NCBI RefSeq assembly: GCF_022814725.1
Contig: NZ_CP093442.1
Coordinates: 620,001-684,000 of the forward strand
Reading direction: 5' to 3'
DNA length: 64,000 nucleotides
DNA from: Bdellovibrio reynosensis
GTDB lineage: Bacteria; Bdellovibrionota; Bdellovibrionia; Bdellovibrionales; Bdellovibrionaceae
The notes beneath the pieces are model-generated. The model saw only the letters and a list, made by a program, of their open reading frames with translations. It was not told where the DNA came from and did not search any database. The translations under genes and the position numbers were made by a program. Shown in pieces: positions 1 to 8,305 of this stretch (position 1 is the stretch's first letter; the number at the start of each line of letters is the position of its first letter).

Positions 1-1
1 A

Positions 2-193
2 AGGGAGTTTATCAAAGATCATTGGTTGATCGCTGGCTTTATCCAGCTTGAGCGACAACCATTAGGTGTGGAGTATTTAGAACTAACCCAGAAGTTGGAG
101 CTCATCCTGGCAAGTACAAGTAAGAAATGTGACGTTTCAGATCTACTTACACAGATGGAAAACAAATTAAAAGAGATCATTTATTTAGCATAA
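2..193 (+). CDS. 3' end of an unknown gene
   Basis: The last 63 codons of a gene that begins outside the window, open from base 2 and ending in TAA at 191-193. The readable tail is soluble and helical, with a run of Leu/Glu/Lys and the end sequence KLKEIIYLA. Nothing in this fragment identifies a family, although its leucine-spaced helical character would fit the end of a signalling or Hpt-like domain. It is followed immediately by a strong terminator, which supports it being a real gene end. Confidence 0.6.
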   Translation, partial: REFIKDHWLIAGFIQLERQPLGVEYLELTQKLELILASTSKKCDVSDLLTQMENKLKEIIYLA

Positions 194-197
194 AAAA

Positions 198-227
198 GGG
201 AAGCACTTGCTTCCCTTTTTTTTTTTT
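198..227. terminator. Bidirectional rho-independent terminator
   Basis: A perfect 7-bp stem GGGAAGC/GCTTCCC with an ACTT loop (198-215) is followed on the plus strand by 12 T. On the minus strand it is followed by six T. It serves the truncated upstream gene and the convergent MEDS gene. Confidence 0.9.
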
Positions 228-1110
228 ATTGAAGACTTCTTAGATTGCTTGAAATCGCAGCCAAGGTCCGAGCGCTCTTTTCAATTTCCAATAACGAAAT
301 GTCATCGTTTTTTGTTGTCTTTAATTTATCAACCGAAGTTAGGATTGAAGATAAAGAAATTTTAAGCGCCCCACTAAGATTTTCTAGCAGGGTTTCATTT
401 TGAATTTCGGCGTTGGTAGTAACCTTTAAAAGATCATTTTCGATATCACGGAGCGCTCGCTCTGTAGTTTTTCTTTGCGCAACTTCATTTTGCAATAGCA
501 TCGTTTTGTATTGGAATTGTTGAATTAGCAACTTTTGCAAGTCTTCATTAGAATTCTCAATATCATCAGCAGAAATAATGTGATCATGACTGCAGCACAC
601 TTGATTTAAACTTTCGCCGCCCTTGTCGCTAACGAATGCGCCGTTGTGATAGCCGCACAGAAGAGAAAAATCTCGGGTTAAAGAGAGTTCATTCCACAGT
701 CCTTCAAGAGCCAAGGTGGCCTTAGGATTATTGCCCTTCATTAAAACGTTGACCATCTCGCCATAGGCGCGAACTGCTGGGAACTGCGCAATTTTTTGAT
801 CAAGAAATGAACCGATGTGGTTCAGGAATAAATCTTTGTCTGGCATCCCATCAACCATAAACTTTGCAAGAGTTTCTTGGGCATCTAAGATGCAAAGCTG
901 TGAACGTTCCAGCGCGGAAGCAGTATCAAAACCCAAGTGATTTAAGTGACTGCGGAAGGCTTCGAGATGTTCCTTGGTTGCCACGAGGATGACGGCTTCG
1001 CCGTTGAGCAGACCCGTGATGATAAAGTTAGTGACCGTCTTTACTAGTTGAGTATCGCGATCATACAAATGCAAAAAATGGCTTTTCTTTGAATTTTTGT
1101 CTTTCAACAT
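226..1110 (-). CDS. MEDS-domain sensory protein without a kinase domain
   Basis: A 294-residue soluble protein. Residues about 10-165 match the MEDS (DcmR-like sensory) domain: the opening HFLHLYDRD, a central block with LATL/EGLWNEL and the closing LLCGYHNGAF. This domain is a degenerate RecA-like fold thought to sense small molecules and often precedes histidine kinases. The rest (about 175-294) is coiled coil, resembling a HisKA dimerisation helix pair but with no phosphorylatable H-box and no ATPase domain. It therefore looks like an orphan sensor or partner protein. It is divergently transcribed from the hybrid kinase at 1301, with 190 bp between them, so the two may share a promoter region and a pathway; that link is inference. 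The family call is good; ligand and partner are unknown. Confidence 0.75.
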   Translation of the reverse strand: MLKDKNSKKSHFLHLYDRDTQLVKTVTNFIITGLLNGEAVILVATKEHLEAFRSHLNHLGFDTASALERSQLCILDAQETLAKFMVDGMPDKDLFLNHIGSFLDQKIAQFPAVRAYGEMVNVLMKGNNPKATLALEGLWNELSLTRDFSLLCGYHNGAFVSDKGGESLNQVCCSHDHIISADDIENSNEDLQKLLIQQFQYKTMLLQNEVAQRKTTERALRDIENDLLKVTTNAEIQNETLLENLSGALKISLSSILTSVDKLKTTKNDDISLLEIEKSARTLAAISSNLRSLQ

Positions 1111-1300
1111 GGGTATAAATTAGTAGACCAAACAGGTGGCAGTTGGAAGAAAGAATTCTCACATTTAACAAATGTAATATGGCGTGTTGAAGTTTTTCAG
1201 ACCGTTTATTGTTTTCTAAAGGAGCTATGTAACAATACATGAGTCCTTCTCTAAGTCCGCGCCATATAATTCCAACTTATCAAATTGCGCGGAGGCATAA

Positions 1301-3745
1301 TTGAACTCCTTTTGGGACTTTTTTTCAGAGCAAAACTTCATGCCCCATGGTCATTGTTTCTTATGGCAGCCCATTTTACTGGGCATTCATGCAATCAGTG
1401 ATCTGCTTATTGGCTTAGCATATTTAGCGATCTCACTAAGTCTATATTTTATAGTCAAACGAATACGTATCCCTTTTTCTGCGGTGATGTTGGCATTTGG
1501 TACGTTTATCGGAGCCTGTGGACTGACTCATTTTATGGAAATTTGGAATTTATGGTACACCGACTATTGGGCGAGCGGATTCGTAAAAATTGTTACTGCT
1601 GCCGCCTCGGTGATTACTAGTATTTGGCTCATAAAGCTAAGACCCCAGATTTTTACAGTAGCAGAAGCAGCTAAATTGGCAGAACAAAGAAGACTCGATT
1701 TAGAAGCCATTACAGCGGACCTTGAAACCAGAGTTGAGCAACGAACTCGAGAATTAAATTTAAGTAAAATCGAAACAGAGCAGGGTGCGCGCAGCCTTCG
1801 TGTTGTTATCGATGCCTTGCCATCACTGATGGCAGCTGTGGATCCATGGGAACGATATGAAATTGTCAACGAGGCTTATGCTAACTGGATGAATAAAGAT
1901 CAAGAATTTATTCTTGGAAAAACGTTGTCAGAGATAATGCCCTCGGACCTCTATATGAGAATTAAACCGCATTTTTTAAAGGCACTTCAGGGAGAACAGC
2001 AAAAATTCGAAATCGAAGTATTCTATCCAGGTAAGGGGTTGCGCTACGTTCAGGCAAACTACATGCCCGTTTTCGATAGGGATCAAAAAGTAGTGCGTGT
2101 GATATTGCTTATCAACGATCTAACCGAACAAAGAAAAGCCTATGAAGAAATCAAGCGCAGTGAAAATCAGTTTCGGTCCTATTTTGAATTAGGTGGTACT
2201 GGTTCTTTTGAATTAGATGCGCCAACTGGTAAATTTATAAATGTAAATGAAAAGTTCAGTGCCATCTCTGGCTACAGTAAAAACGAGCTATTGAAAATGA
2301 ACCTAGAAGACCTCGTCCCTACAGAAGACCTCACAGAAAGAAGACAAAGATATCATGGCATTCTACTTGATACTGAATCACCAACCAGTGAATTTACTTA
2401 TGTAAGGAAAGACGGGGGAAGATTTTGGGCGCTCGTATCAGCCACTGTTGTTAGGAACGAAAGCGGCACACCCATTAGGGTGATTGGAACTTTGCAGGAT
2501 ATTAGCAAACAAAAAGAAACAGAACAGGAATTGGCTTTAGCGAAAGCCAAAGCGGAAGCTGCCAATGAAGCTAAATCTGCATTCTTGGCAAACATGAGCC
2601 ATGAAATTCGCACTCCGCTAGGAGCAATGATCGGATTTGCCCAGCTCTTGATTGAAGATCCCGCTTCACCGTCGCAACAGACAAATCACCTTTTAACAAT
2701 TAAACGCAACGGCGAACAATTGTTTAATATCATTAATGAAATACTGGATATCTCAAAGGTTGAAGCCAATAAATTAGAAATTGAAAAACAAAATTTCAGT
2801 TTGCAAGAAACTTTGGATGACGTCGGTGCCTTGTTGGGCTTTAAGGCTCAGGAAAAAGGTTTAAGTTTTTCAATTCAACCTGTGTCGGACCTTCCGAAAA
2901 ACATTTTTTCGGATTACACGCGGTTTCGTCAGATTCTGATCAATATTATCGGAAATGCGATCAAATTTACTGAAAAAGGAAGTGTTGATGTTGCTGTTCA
3001 ATTGTTTCTGAATGACAAAAAAGGGGAGTCATCCTTTTTGGAAGTGATAGTTAAGGATACAGGTCCTGGTATCTCAAATGAAAAGAGACAAAACCTTTTT
3101 CAGCCGTTTACCCAAGCTGACGCAAGTATGAGTCGCAAATTCGGAGGCACGGGTTTGGGGCTGTATCTTTCACGCCAATTGGCAAGAGCCTTAGGCGGGG
3201 ATGTTATTTTAAAGGAAAGTTCACCAGGAAAAGGATCAACGTTTGTAGTACGCATTGATATCGGTGAAGTGGATAAATTATCTCTCGGTGGTCCACGAAT
3301 TGTAAGTCACTTTGCTTCCACCCGAACACCTCGTACTAGCTATGGAAGAGTTGACGGAGCCAAGGTTGTTACCGTTGATGATTCAAGCGATAATCTGGAG
3401 CTTGTCTACCGTTTTCTAACTATGGCTGGTGCTACGGTTACGTGTTTTGACTCTGCTGAAAAGGCCATCGATTATTTAGAGGGCACTGAAGTGGATGTGG
3501 TATTTATGGATTTACAAATGCCAATTTTAAATGGGTATGAAGCCGTTGAGATTTTAAGGAAAAAGGGCTACCGTCGTCCCATCTTAGCCCTGACTGCGCA
3601 TGCTATGAAGGGAGAGCGAGAGCGATGTATCAAGGCTGGATTTAGCGATTATCTCGTTAAACCCATCAGTCGCAGTGACCTAATTAAGATGGTTAAAGTT
3701 TATGGAGAGAAATTTCCAGAACCTGGTCCGGATGTTGTTCTTTAA
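1301..3745 (+). CDS. Hybrid sensor histidine kinase with ethylene-receptor-like membrane domain
   Basis: An 814-residue inner-membrane sensor. The TTG start is chosen because GGAGG lies at 1291-1295. Residues about 20-115 form three transmembrane helices resembling the plant/cyanobacterial ethylene-binding domain: Asp34 and Tyr41 in helix 1 and Cys73/His77 in helix 2 align with ETR1 Asp25, Tyr32, Cys65 and His69, the last two being the copper ligands. Then come a coiled coil (about 125-160), two PAS domains (about 165-275 and 285-405), HisKA with phospho-acceptor His434 (in MSHEIRTPL), HATPase_c with N-box (Asn548/552), DTGPGIS and GGTGLGL motifs, and a C-terminal receiver with Asp737. All catalytic residues are present, so it should autophosphorylate and pass phosphate to its own receiver. 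The output partner is not evident. Ethylene or copper binding is an inference from aligned residues. Confidence 0.85.
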   Translation: MNSFWDFFSEQNFMPHGHCFLWQPILLGIHAISDLLIGLAYLAISLSLYFIVKRIRIPFSAVMLAFGTFIGACGLTHFMEIWNLWYTDYWASGFVKIVTAAASVITSIWLIKLRPQIFTVAEAAKLAEQRRLDLEAITADLETRVEQRTRELNLSKIETEQGARSLRVVIDALPSLMAAVDPWERYEIVNEAYANWMNKDQEFILGKTLSEIMPSDLYMRIKPHFLKALQGEQQKFEIEVFYPGKGLRYVQANYMPVFDRDQKVVRVILLINDLTEQRKAYEEIKRSENQFRSYFELGGTGSFELDAPTGKFINVNEKFSAISGYSKNELLKMNLEDLVPTEDLTERRQRYHGILLDTESPTSEFTYVRKDGGRFWALVSATVVRNESGTPIRVIGTLQDISKQKETEQELALAKAKAEAANEAKSAFLANMSHEIRTPLGAMIGFAQLLIEDPASPSQQTNHLLTIKRNGEQLFNIINEILDISKVEANKLEIEKQNFSLQETLDDVGALLGFKAQEKGLSFSIQPVSDLPKNIFSDYTRFRQILINIIGNAIKFTEKGSVDVAVQLFLNDKKGESSFLEVIVKDTGPGISNEKRQNLFQPFTQADASMSRKFGGTGLGLYLSRQLARALGGDVILKESSPGKGSTFVVRIDIGEVDKLSLGGPRIVSHFASTRTPRTSYGRVDGAKVVTVDDSSDNLELVYRFLTMAGATVTCFDSAEKAIDYLEGTEVDVVFMDLQMPILNGYEAVEILRKKGYRRPILALTAHAMKGERERCIKAGFSDYLVKPISRSDLIKMVKVYGEKFPEPGPDVVL

Positions 3746-3784
3746 AAACTAGTTAAATTTCGCGTAAAGCGGTAAGATGAACCC

Positions 3785-4423
3785 ATGTGCTCACAGTATA
3801 CCTTAAAGACTGAGGCCAAGCGTCTAGCAGATATCTATCATGCTGATATTGACGAAAAGTTCGAAGAACTTATCGACATGCAGGTCTTTCCCTACAAACC
3901 GGGAATCGTTTTTAAAGACGGAAGGCTTTCGAAATTAAATTATTCCCTGGTGCCGTCGTGGTCCAAAGACCGTCGCGTGAAGTTTGCCACCTATAATGCG
4001 CGTATCGAAGATATTGAAACGAAGCCTACTTGGAAGGGGCCCTTCGTCGAACGTCACTGCGTCGTTCCCCTTACAACTTTTATAGAGCCGATTTATGAAG
4101 GGGAGCTGGGGGGTAACATGGTGGCCTTTGGGAAAGAAAAAATTCTTCATGCTGCCGGTATCTGGGATCGCTGGAAAGATGCAACCACCGGAGAGGTGAT
4201 TGAGTCCTACGCGATTTTGACTTCACCACCATATCCATTCATCGCTAAAGCTGGCCATGATCGCAGTCCTATCTTTATTAAAGAATCAGCGATTCAAAAG
4301 TGGGTGTCCTTACAAAGTAAAGATCCCAAAGAAATAAAGCAGTTTCTTCGGGATCATTGGGAATCTCTCGATAATTTTTCGACGACAAAAGTGCGTCCTT
4401 TAAAAACGCCAGTGACACTTTAG
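3785..4423 (+). CDS. yedK: SRAP-domain abasic-site processing protein (YedK/HMCES family)
   Basis: A 212-residue SOS-response-associated (SRAP) protein. The family crosslinks covalently to abasic sites in single-stranded DNA through the alpha-amino group and thiol of Cys2, shielding them from cleavage. The mature N-terminus is visible (MCSQYTL, Cys2), as are Asn71 in the YNAR motif, Glu101 in FIEP and His158 in GHDRSPIF, matching the catalytic set Cys2/Asn75/Glu105/His160 of E. coli YedK. Length is typical of the family. It begins 39 bp after the kinase gene and its stop shares four bases with the convergent gene downstream. No LexA-type operator was recognised upstream. Confidence 0.9.
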   Translation: MCSQYTLKTEAKRLADIYHADIDEKFEELIDMQVFPYKPGIVFKDGRLSKLNYSLVPSWSKDRRVKFATYNARIEDIETKPTWKGPFVERHCVVPLTTFIEPIYEGELGGNMVAFGKEKILHAAGIWDRWKDATTGEVIESYAILTSPPYPFIAKAGHDRSPIFIKESAIQKWVSLQSKDPKEIKQFLRDHWESLDNFSTTKVRPLKTPVTL

Positions 4424-4767
4424 TAGCAATAATAAACCCAGTAATCAGTTCGTCCACTGCGTGAAGTGGCGCTGCAATACACTCGATATCCCGGCGTCAC
4501 CTCAGAATAACAACGATAACCTCTTGACCAGCATGAGATGCGGAATCCTCCAGGACAGTTTGTCCAAGCTCTGCAGGTATAGGTTGAAGAGTTGACGTCT
4601 TCGGTTTGCGGTGTCGTTAGTCGCTCAGCAAAATCAGGCAAAGACAAGGATTCTCCGGATACTGGAAAAATATTTTCCAAGGTCCCACGCCCACCGATAG
4701 TTTCTTCGGAAGCCAGCGCTGACAGGCTGAATCCGAAACCTAGTGCCAATAATAATATTAATTTCAT
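4420..4767 (-). CDS. Small exported cysteine-rich protein
   Basis: A 115-residue protein starting at the ATG at 4767; an earlier in-frame ATG at 4779 is rejected because GGAGG sits at 4773-4777, ideally placed for 4767. Residues 1-19 (MKLILLLALGFGFSLSALA) are a clear signal peptide. The mature C-terminal half is rich in Cys, Tyr, Trp, Arg and Ser, with at least six cysteines (TYTCRAWTNCPGG, ISCWSRGYRCY, VYCS and the final CY), suggesting a disulphide-bonded domain in the periplasm or outside the cell. I do not recognise the family. It is convergent with the SRAP gene and overlaps it by four bases. Confidence 0.7.
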   Translation of the reverse strand: MKLILLLALGFGFSLSALASEETIGGRGTLENIFPVSGESLSLPDFAERLTTPQTEDVNSSTYTCRAWTNCPGGFRISCWSRGYRCYSEVTPGYRVYCSATSRSGRTDYWVYYCY

Positions 4768-4880
4768 AGAAACCTCCACTTGGACTGATGCTAAGAATGG
4801 GCGTGGAGGAAGTAAAGATGGCTCACGAAGAGCTGATAAAATAAACCAGGACTAATGTGTCCTGGCAGCGGGTATCTGTC

Positions 4881-5087
4881 CTAGTAATGCGGGGGCTTTT
4901 CGTTAGGTCTAATGTCGTCAGATTCGCCGCCTAAAGCTTCTTTCAGGCGTTTTGTTAATCCAGTCAACAAAGTTTCTAGTTTATCGATAGTCTTTTGCTG
5001 AGAATAGACAACCTGATTCAGTTCTTCGATCAGGTGTTCTTGGTGCAAAATTTTTGTTTCAATGTCGATCAAACGTTCTTCAGACAT
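4881..5087 (-). CDS. slyX: SlyX family protein
   Basis: A 68-residue protein with the SlyX signature: an N-terminal coiled coil (about residues 1-48, heptads of Leu/Ile such as IETKILHQEHLIEELN) and the diagnostic C-terminus EKPPHY. SlyX is a short protein of unknown function, common in gammaproteobacteria beside slyD/kefB. Here it stands between two exported-protein genes on the same strand. Length matches the family (about 70). A YheU-type protein, another member of the same gammaproteobacterial neighbourhood, lies 2.6 kb away. Confidence 0.85.
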   Translation of the reverse strand: MSEERLIDIETKILHQEHLIEELNQVVYSQQKTIDKLETLLTGLTKRLKEALGGESDDIRPNEKPPHY

Positions 5088-5140
5088 AGTATCCTCGCCT
5101 TACGGGTATACATGTGCCAAAGTTTAAAGTCATCGCGAAA

Positions 5141-5935
5141 TTACCGAACACAGTTTGGCTTTGAAGTGCTTTGGCTAGCAAGGGCCAAGGCGTTCTTCAT
5201 ATTGTCATTGAGGTTTTCAATACGGGTCCCATGGGAGGGATGGGTTGAAAGAAATTCAGGAGGTTGTGAGCCGCCGGCTTTTCCCATGTTTTTCCAAAGC
5301 TCCACAGAAGCTCGAGGGTCAAATCCCGCCTTGGCCATAAGCTGCAGGCCCAACACGTCAGCTTCGCTTTCTTGTGCGCGACCGTGGGGCATCAGAACGC
5401 CGTACTGTGCTCCTAAACCAAGTCCCGCCATCAAAAGATCATAATTCTGTCCCTGCCTTTGTGCGAGAACCGTGTTGACGATATCTAATCCGCCTTGGGC
5501 TACCAGAGTCTCAGACACCCGGGCGTTTCCGTGTTGGGCAATTACATGACCCATCTCGTGGCCGATAACCGCTGCTAATTGATCTTGGGTTGCTGCGACT
5601 TTAAGAAGGCCGGTGTAAACTCCGACTTTTCCGCCAGGAAGTGCAAAGGCATTTGCTTCATCAGACTTAAAGACAACCACATCCCATTGTTTGGGAATTT
5701 CACCTTCTTTGATTTGCACAGCAAGATGATCGACTATGCATTTTACATAGTTATTTAACTTAGGATCTTTTTCAGTAGGGGTCTTACCCTTCATTTCCGT
5801 GAACGCTTGCGCGCCCATCTCTTGCATTTGCGACTCAGGAAGAAGCAAAAGCTGACGTCGACCCGTAGGTGAGGTTGTACAAGCAGAAATTAAAACAAGT
5901 GTTATAAGAAATGTCGCTGTAAGAAGATGTTTCAT
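5141..5935 (-). CDS. M48-family metallopeptidase, outer-membrane-type lipoprotein
   Basis: A 264-residue lipoprotein protease. The N-terminus is a lipoprotein signal with lipobox LISAC (Cys19), so it is expected to be lipid-anchored in the periplasm. The zinc site is complete: His126-Glu127-x-x-His130 in HEMGH and the third ligand Glu191 in ESEADVLGL. The family (LoiP/BepA-like M48C) degrades misfolded envelope proteins. The C-terminal STHPSHGTRIENL motif is also typical. A GAGGA ribosome site precedes the ATG. There is no TPR extension, so it resembles LoiP (YggG) more than BepA. Confidence 0.9.
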   Translation of the reverse strand: MKHLLTATFLITLVLISACTTSPTGRRQLLLLPESQMQEMGAQAFTEMKGKTPTEKDPKLNNYVKCIVDHLAVQIKEGEIPKQWDVVVFKSDEANAFALPGGKVGVYTGLLKVAATQDQLAAVIGHEMGHVIAQHGNARVSETLVAQGGLDIVNTVLAQRQGQNYDLLMAGLGLGAQYGVLMPHGRAQESEADVLGLQLMAKAGFDPRASVELWKNMGKAGGSQPPEFLSTHPSHGTRIENLNDNMKNALALASQSTSKPNCVR

Positions 5936-6098
5936 TTTTCCTCATCACCAATAGAGTTTGTCCTAGAAGAATATTTTGATTAAATTCAGCGCTCAAGTCC
6001 AAAACATCTTTTGAATTAAAATTTGTTTAGTTTTAGTTTCTTTCATTGCTTCAAGTTGTTAAGATATCTACAAAAGTGATCACAACTTGGTGGTGCAG

Positions 6099-6383
6099 AT
6101 GATGAAGGATGTTAAACAAACTAGGGTAGCAGCTTTGAGTTTTTTATTTGGTTTTCTTGTCGTCGCACCAACGCTGTGTTTTGTGTCGGAAGGATCCCGT
6201 ATTATTCTAAATATCAGCTCTTTTATATTTTTGATTTGCGGGTTGGGTCTGATTGTTTGCACTCTTCGTTTGGCAAACGCTGTTTGTCCTCAATGTCGCG
6301 AAGCCTTTTTAAGAAAGGGTTTAAGACTCAGTCCTTATTCACGAGTTTGTTTGCACTGCGAGTTTTCAGAAAAGAAAAAATAG
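6099..6383 (+). CDS. Small two-helix membrane protein with C-terminal zinc ribbon-like motif
   Basis: About 94 residues from the ATG pair at 6099/6102; a GGTGG sequence at 6089-6093 is the only candidate ribosome site and favours these ATGs over TTG/GTG codons just upstream. Two hydrophobic helices (about residues 8-28 and 38-58) are followed by a cytosolic tail with CPQC and CLHC pairs, a four-cysteine arrangement that could bind zinc. Family and role unknown. A hairpin with a T-rich tail lies about 75 bp downstream. Confidence 0.6.
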   Translation: MMKDVKQTRVAALSFLFGFLVVAPTLCFVSEGSRIILNISSFIFLICGLGLIVCTLRLANAVCPQCREAFLRKGLRLSPYSRVCLHCEFSEKKK

Positions 6384-6715
6384 TAGTAAATTTTCGCTAG
6401 TACTTTGCCGTAATTCCATTCTTCTAAACAATTGCTAATATGAAATTAGATTCGCTGAATATCCAATCTCTAATGAAAATGGATATTTTTTTATTTTCTT
6501 ATCAAAAATCTTAAATTGTCCGTTTCTTCTGCCGCGGAAATACCAGTGGTGAAGCGCCTCTTCCGTCTCTATATATAGTGTCTCTAGTCTGATTTTGTAG
6601 ATAAAATGAGCAAAGTGACGAGCGCCTTTTTAAGTGTAAGAAATCCCATATATTCACACTTTTTTGTTTTTTAACTTCGTGATTAGATTTCTCTAAGACG
6701 ACAGCGGGGGATGAA
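6384..6715. other. Intergenic stretch, mostly featureless
   Basis: 332 bases without a gene. It holds one candidate terminator (6458-6495, listed separately) and then about 220 bases of AT-rich sequence leading to the response regulator at 6716. I see no convincing promoter, RNA gene or repeat in it. Confidence 0.5.
6458..6495 (+). terminator. Candidate terminator, AT-rich stem
   Basis: AATATCCA (6458-6465) pairs with TGGATATT (6480-6487) across a 14-base loop and is followed by a T-rich tract. The stem is weak and the loop long, so this is only moderately convincing. Confidence 0.45.
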
Positions 6716-7456
6716 ATGCATTGTCTGATTTTGGAAGATGATATTGAAATTGCGGCAATAACTAAAAAAGCAGTCAGTGAACTTGGTTTCGAAAGCCATG
6801 TCGCTCATTGCGGGCAACAGGGATTAGAAGAATTGCAAACCGGAAGTTATGATCTCATTGTCCTAGATCTTATGCTTCCGAAAGTAAATGGTTTTGCAAT
6901 TTTAAAAACCCTTCGTGAAAGTAAGCCTCAACTTCCTGTTTTAATCTTAAGTGCATTAAATAATGTTGATGATCGTGTGCAAGGATTGACCTTGGGTGGG
7001 GACGACTATCTTTTGAAACCATTTTCGGTTTTGGAATTACAAATTCGCATTAAGAATCTTCTTAAACGCACGCAAAAAAGCGTGGAAGTAACGACTTTGG
7101 AATTTCAAGATTTGAAGCTGAATCGACTTTCAAGAAAAGTGTCTCGGGAAGGGAAGCCTCTAGATTTACATGGTGTCGAATATGATTTGTTATGTCTTTT
7201 TTTGCGTCACCCCAATCAGATCGTTTCTAAAAAAGTGATTCTAAAAGAGATTTGGAATTACGATTTTGATCCGCAAACAAATATTGTCGATGTTTTGATC
7301 TGTCGACTGCGCTCAAAATTAAACAGTGGCTTTCAAAGTCCACTTATTCAAACGGTAAGAGGCGTTGGATATATTTTAAAGGGTCACAACTTCAATTCTC
7401 AAATTTCGATTCCTAGAGAAATAAAAGATGATGGAAAAAATCTTTTAAATTTTTAA
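6716..7456 (+). CDS. OmpR-family response regulator
   Basis: A 246-residue two-component DNA-binding regulator. Receiver domain at residues 1-115 with the acidic pair Asp8/Asp9, phospho-acceptor Asp51 (VLDLMLPKVNG) and Lys101 (LLKPF). The winged-helix domain (about 130-225) carries LDLHGVEYDLLCLF and ends with TVRGVGYILKG, the classical OmpR/PhoB signature. About 20 extra residues follow. Start ATG at 6716 is preceded by a G-rich ribosome site (6706-6710). No cognate kinase gene is adjacent; the orphan regulator could serve a kinase elsewhere. Confidence 0.9.
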   Translation: MHCLILEDDIEIAAITKKAVSELGFESHVAHCGQQGLEELQTGSYDLIVLDLMLPKVNGFAILKTLRESKPQLPVLILSALNNVDDRVQGLTLGGDDYLLKPFSVLELQIRIKNLLKRTQKSVEVTTLEFQDLKLNRLSRKVSREGKPLDLHGVEYDLLCLFLRHPNQIVSKKVILKEIWNYDFDPQTNIVDVLICRLRSKLNSGFQSPLIQTVRGVGYILKGHNFNSQISIPREIKDDGKNLLNF

Positions 7457-7528
7457 GATGGTCTTCAGCAAGGCGGGAAAATACCGATAGTATTATGGCT
7501 GCTAAGCAATGTGTGAACTTGGAGTGTC

Positions 7529-7648
7529 ATGTCGCGCCCAAATAATCTACAAGACACTCCCGGTTGGTATTATCCTGCCATGGCTATTGTGACCACGCTT
7601 ATTTTCATGGGCGTAGGTCTGGCGAAAGAACTTATTTCGCATCTTTAG
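7529..7648 (+). CDS. 39-residue single-helix membrane protein
   Basis: A short gene, ATG at 7529 to TAG at 7646-7648, with GGAG at 7521-7524, four bases before the start. The product begins MSRPNNLQDTPGWYYPAM and continues with one hydrophobic helix (AMAIVTTLIFMGVGLA) and a short KELISHL tail. The good ribosome site and clean membrane-helix composition support it as a genuine small protein. Role unknown. Confidence 0.55.
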   Translation: MSRPNNLQDTPGWYYPAMAIVTTLIFMGVGLAKELISHL

Positions 7649-7654
7649 GCTTTA

Positions 7655-7674
7655 GTAAATAAACACATATTTAC
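7655..7674. promoter_or_regulatory. Short perfect inverted repeat
   Basis: GTAAATA (7655-7661) and TATTTAC (7668-7674) are exact complements around a six-base spacer, 40 bp before the YheU gene. There is no T-run after it, so it is not a terminator. It could be an operator or be fortuitous in AT-rich DNA. Confidence 0.25.
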
Positions 7675-7714
7675 CTGTAAACTGATTTGGGTTAACATCT
7701 AAACATGGGTATTT

Positions 7715-7972
7715 ATGGCCAGTGATAAAAAAATCGGTGTATCCAATTTCGTTGAAATTCCAATGTCCGCGCTAAGTGATTCTATACTTACTGGTTTCAT
7801 TGAAAACTTCGTTCGTCACCAATACCCTTCGGTCCCTGAATCCATCCTTATACAAAAAGCTATAGAAGTTCGAGCTGATCTTCAGAACCTTGAGTTGCGT
7901 ATTTATTTTGATCTTTCGGATGACACAGTTCATTTGGTAAGGGCAGCTAAGGCCTACAAGAAAGCCCTATAA
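7715..7972 (+). CDS. yheU: YheU/UPF0270 family protein
   Basis: An 85-residue protein whose core follows the YheU (UPF0270) pattern: IPxxxLSDxxLxxxIExFV, a variable turn, xxxKxxxVRxxLQ and a final xIYFDxxDDTVHLV. The usual REGTDYG segment is replaced by RHQYPSVPE, so it is a diverged member. YheU is a small cytosolic protein of unknown function common in gammaproteobacteria. The first 12 residues (MASDKKIGVSNF) are an extension. Ribosome site weak. Confidence 0.6.
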   Translation: MASDKKIGVSNFVEIPMSALSDSILTGFIENFVRHQYPSVPESILIQKAIEVRADLQNLELRIYFDLSDDTVHLVRAAKAYKKAL

Positions 7973-8061
7973 CGGCTGCCCATTAGACTGAAAATTCTCG
8001 ACCTTTCCATTCCCTCTGTGAAATTTGCTGTAGAATTAAAGCAAGTTACTAGGAGGTAGTT

Positions 8062-8274
8062 ATGCCTAACAAAGAAGTAACACCTAGAACAACTCAAGGA
8101 ATGGCTCCTCAAGGTATGCAAGCTGGAGGCAAAAACAAAGAAGAATCTTCTTCTCAGTTCGCTAATAAAGAATCGCAATCATCAAATAAAGCAGGTTCGA
8201 ATATGGACGATGATTTCGATGAAAGTGAAAATTGGGATGATGAAGATGATGACTTCAATGTTCCAACCTCATAG
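8062..8274 (+). CDS. Short, disordered, acidic-tailed protein
   Basis: A 70-residue protein with an excellent ribosome site (AGGAGGT, just upstream of ATG 8062) and its own terminator. No fold is apparent: residues 1-50 are Gln/Ser/Lys/Asn/Gly-rich and residues 50-65 strongly acidic (DDDFDESENWDDEDDDF). Strong translation signals and single-gene transcription suggest high expression. It shares the start MPN and disordered character with the gene at 8509. Function unknown. Confidence 0.65.
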   Translation: MPNKEVTPRTTQGMAPQGMQAGGKNKEESSSQFANKESQSSNKAGSNMDDDFDESENWDDEDDDFNVPTS

Positions 8275-8305
8275 TTAGCCAAGAAGCTCATTTATGAGTC
8301 GAGTG

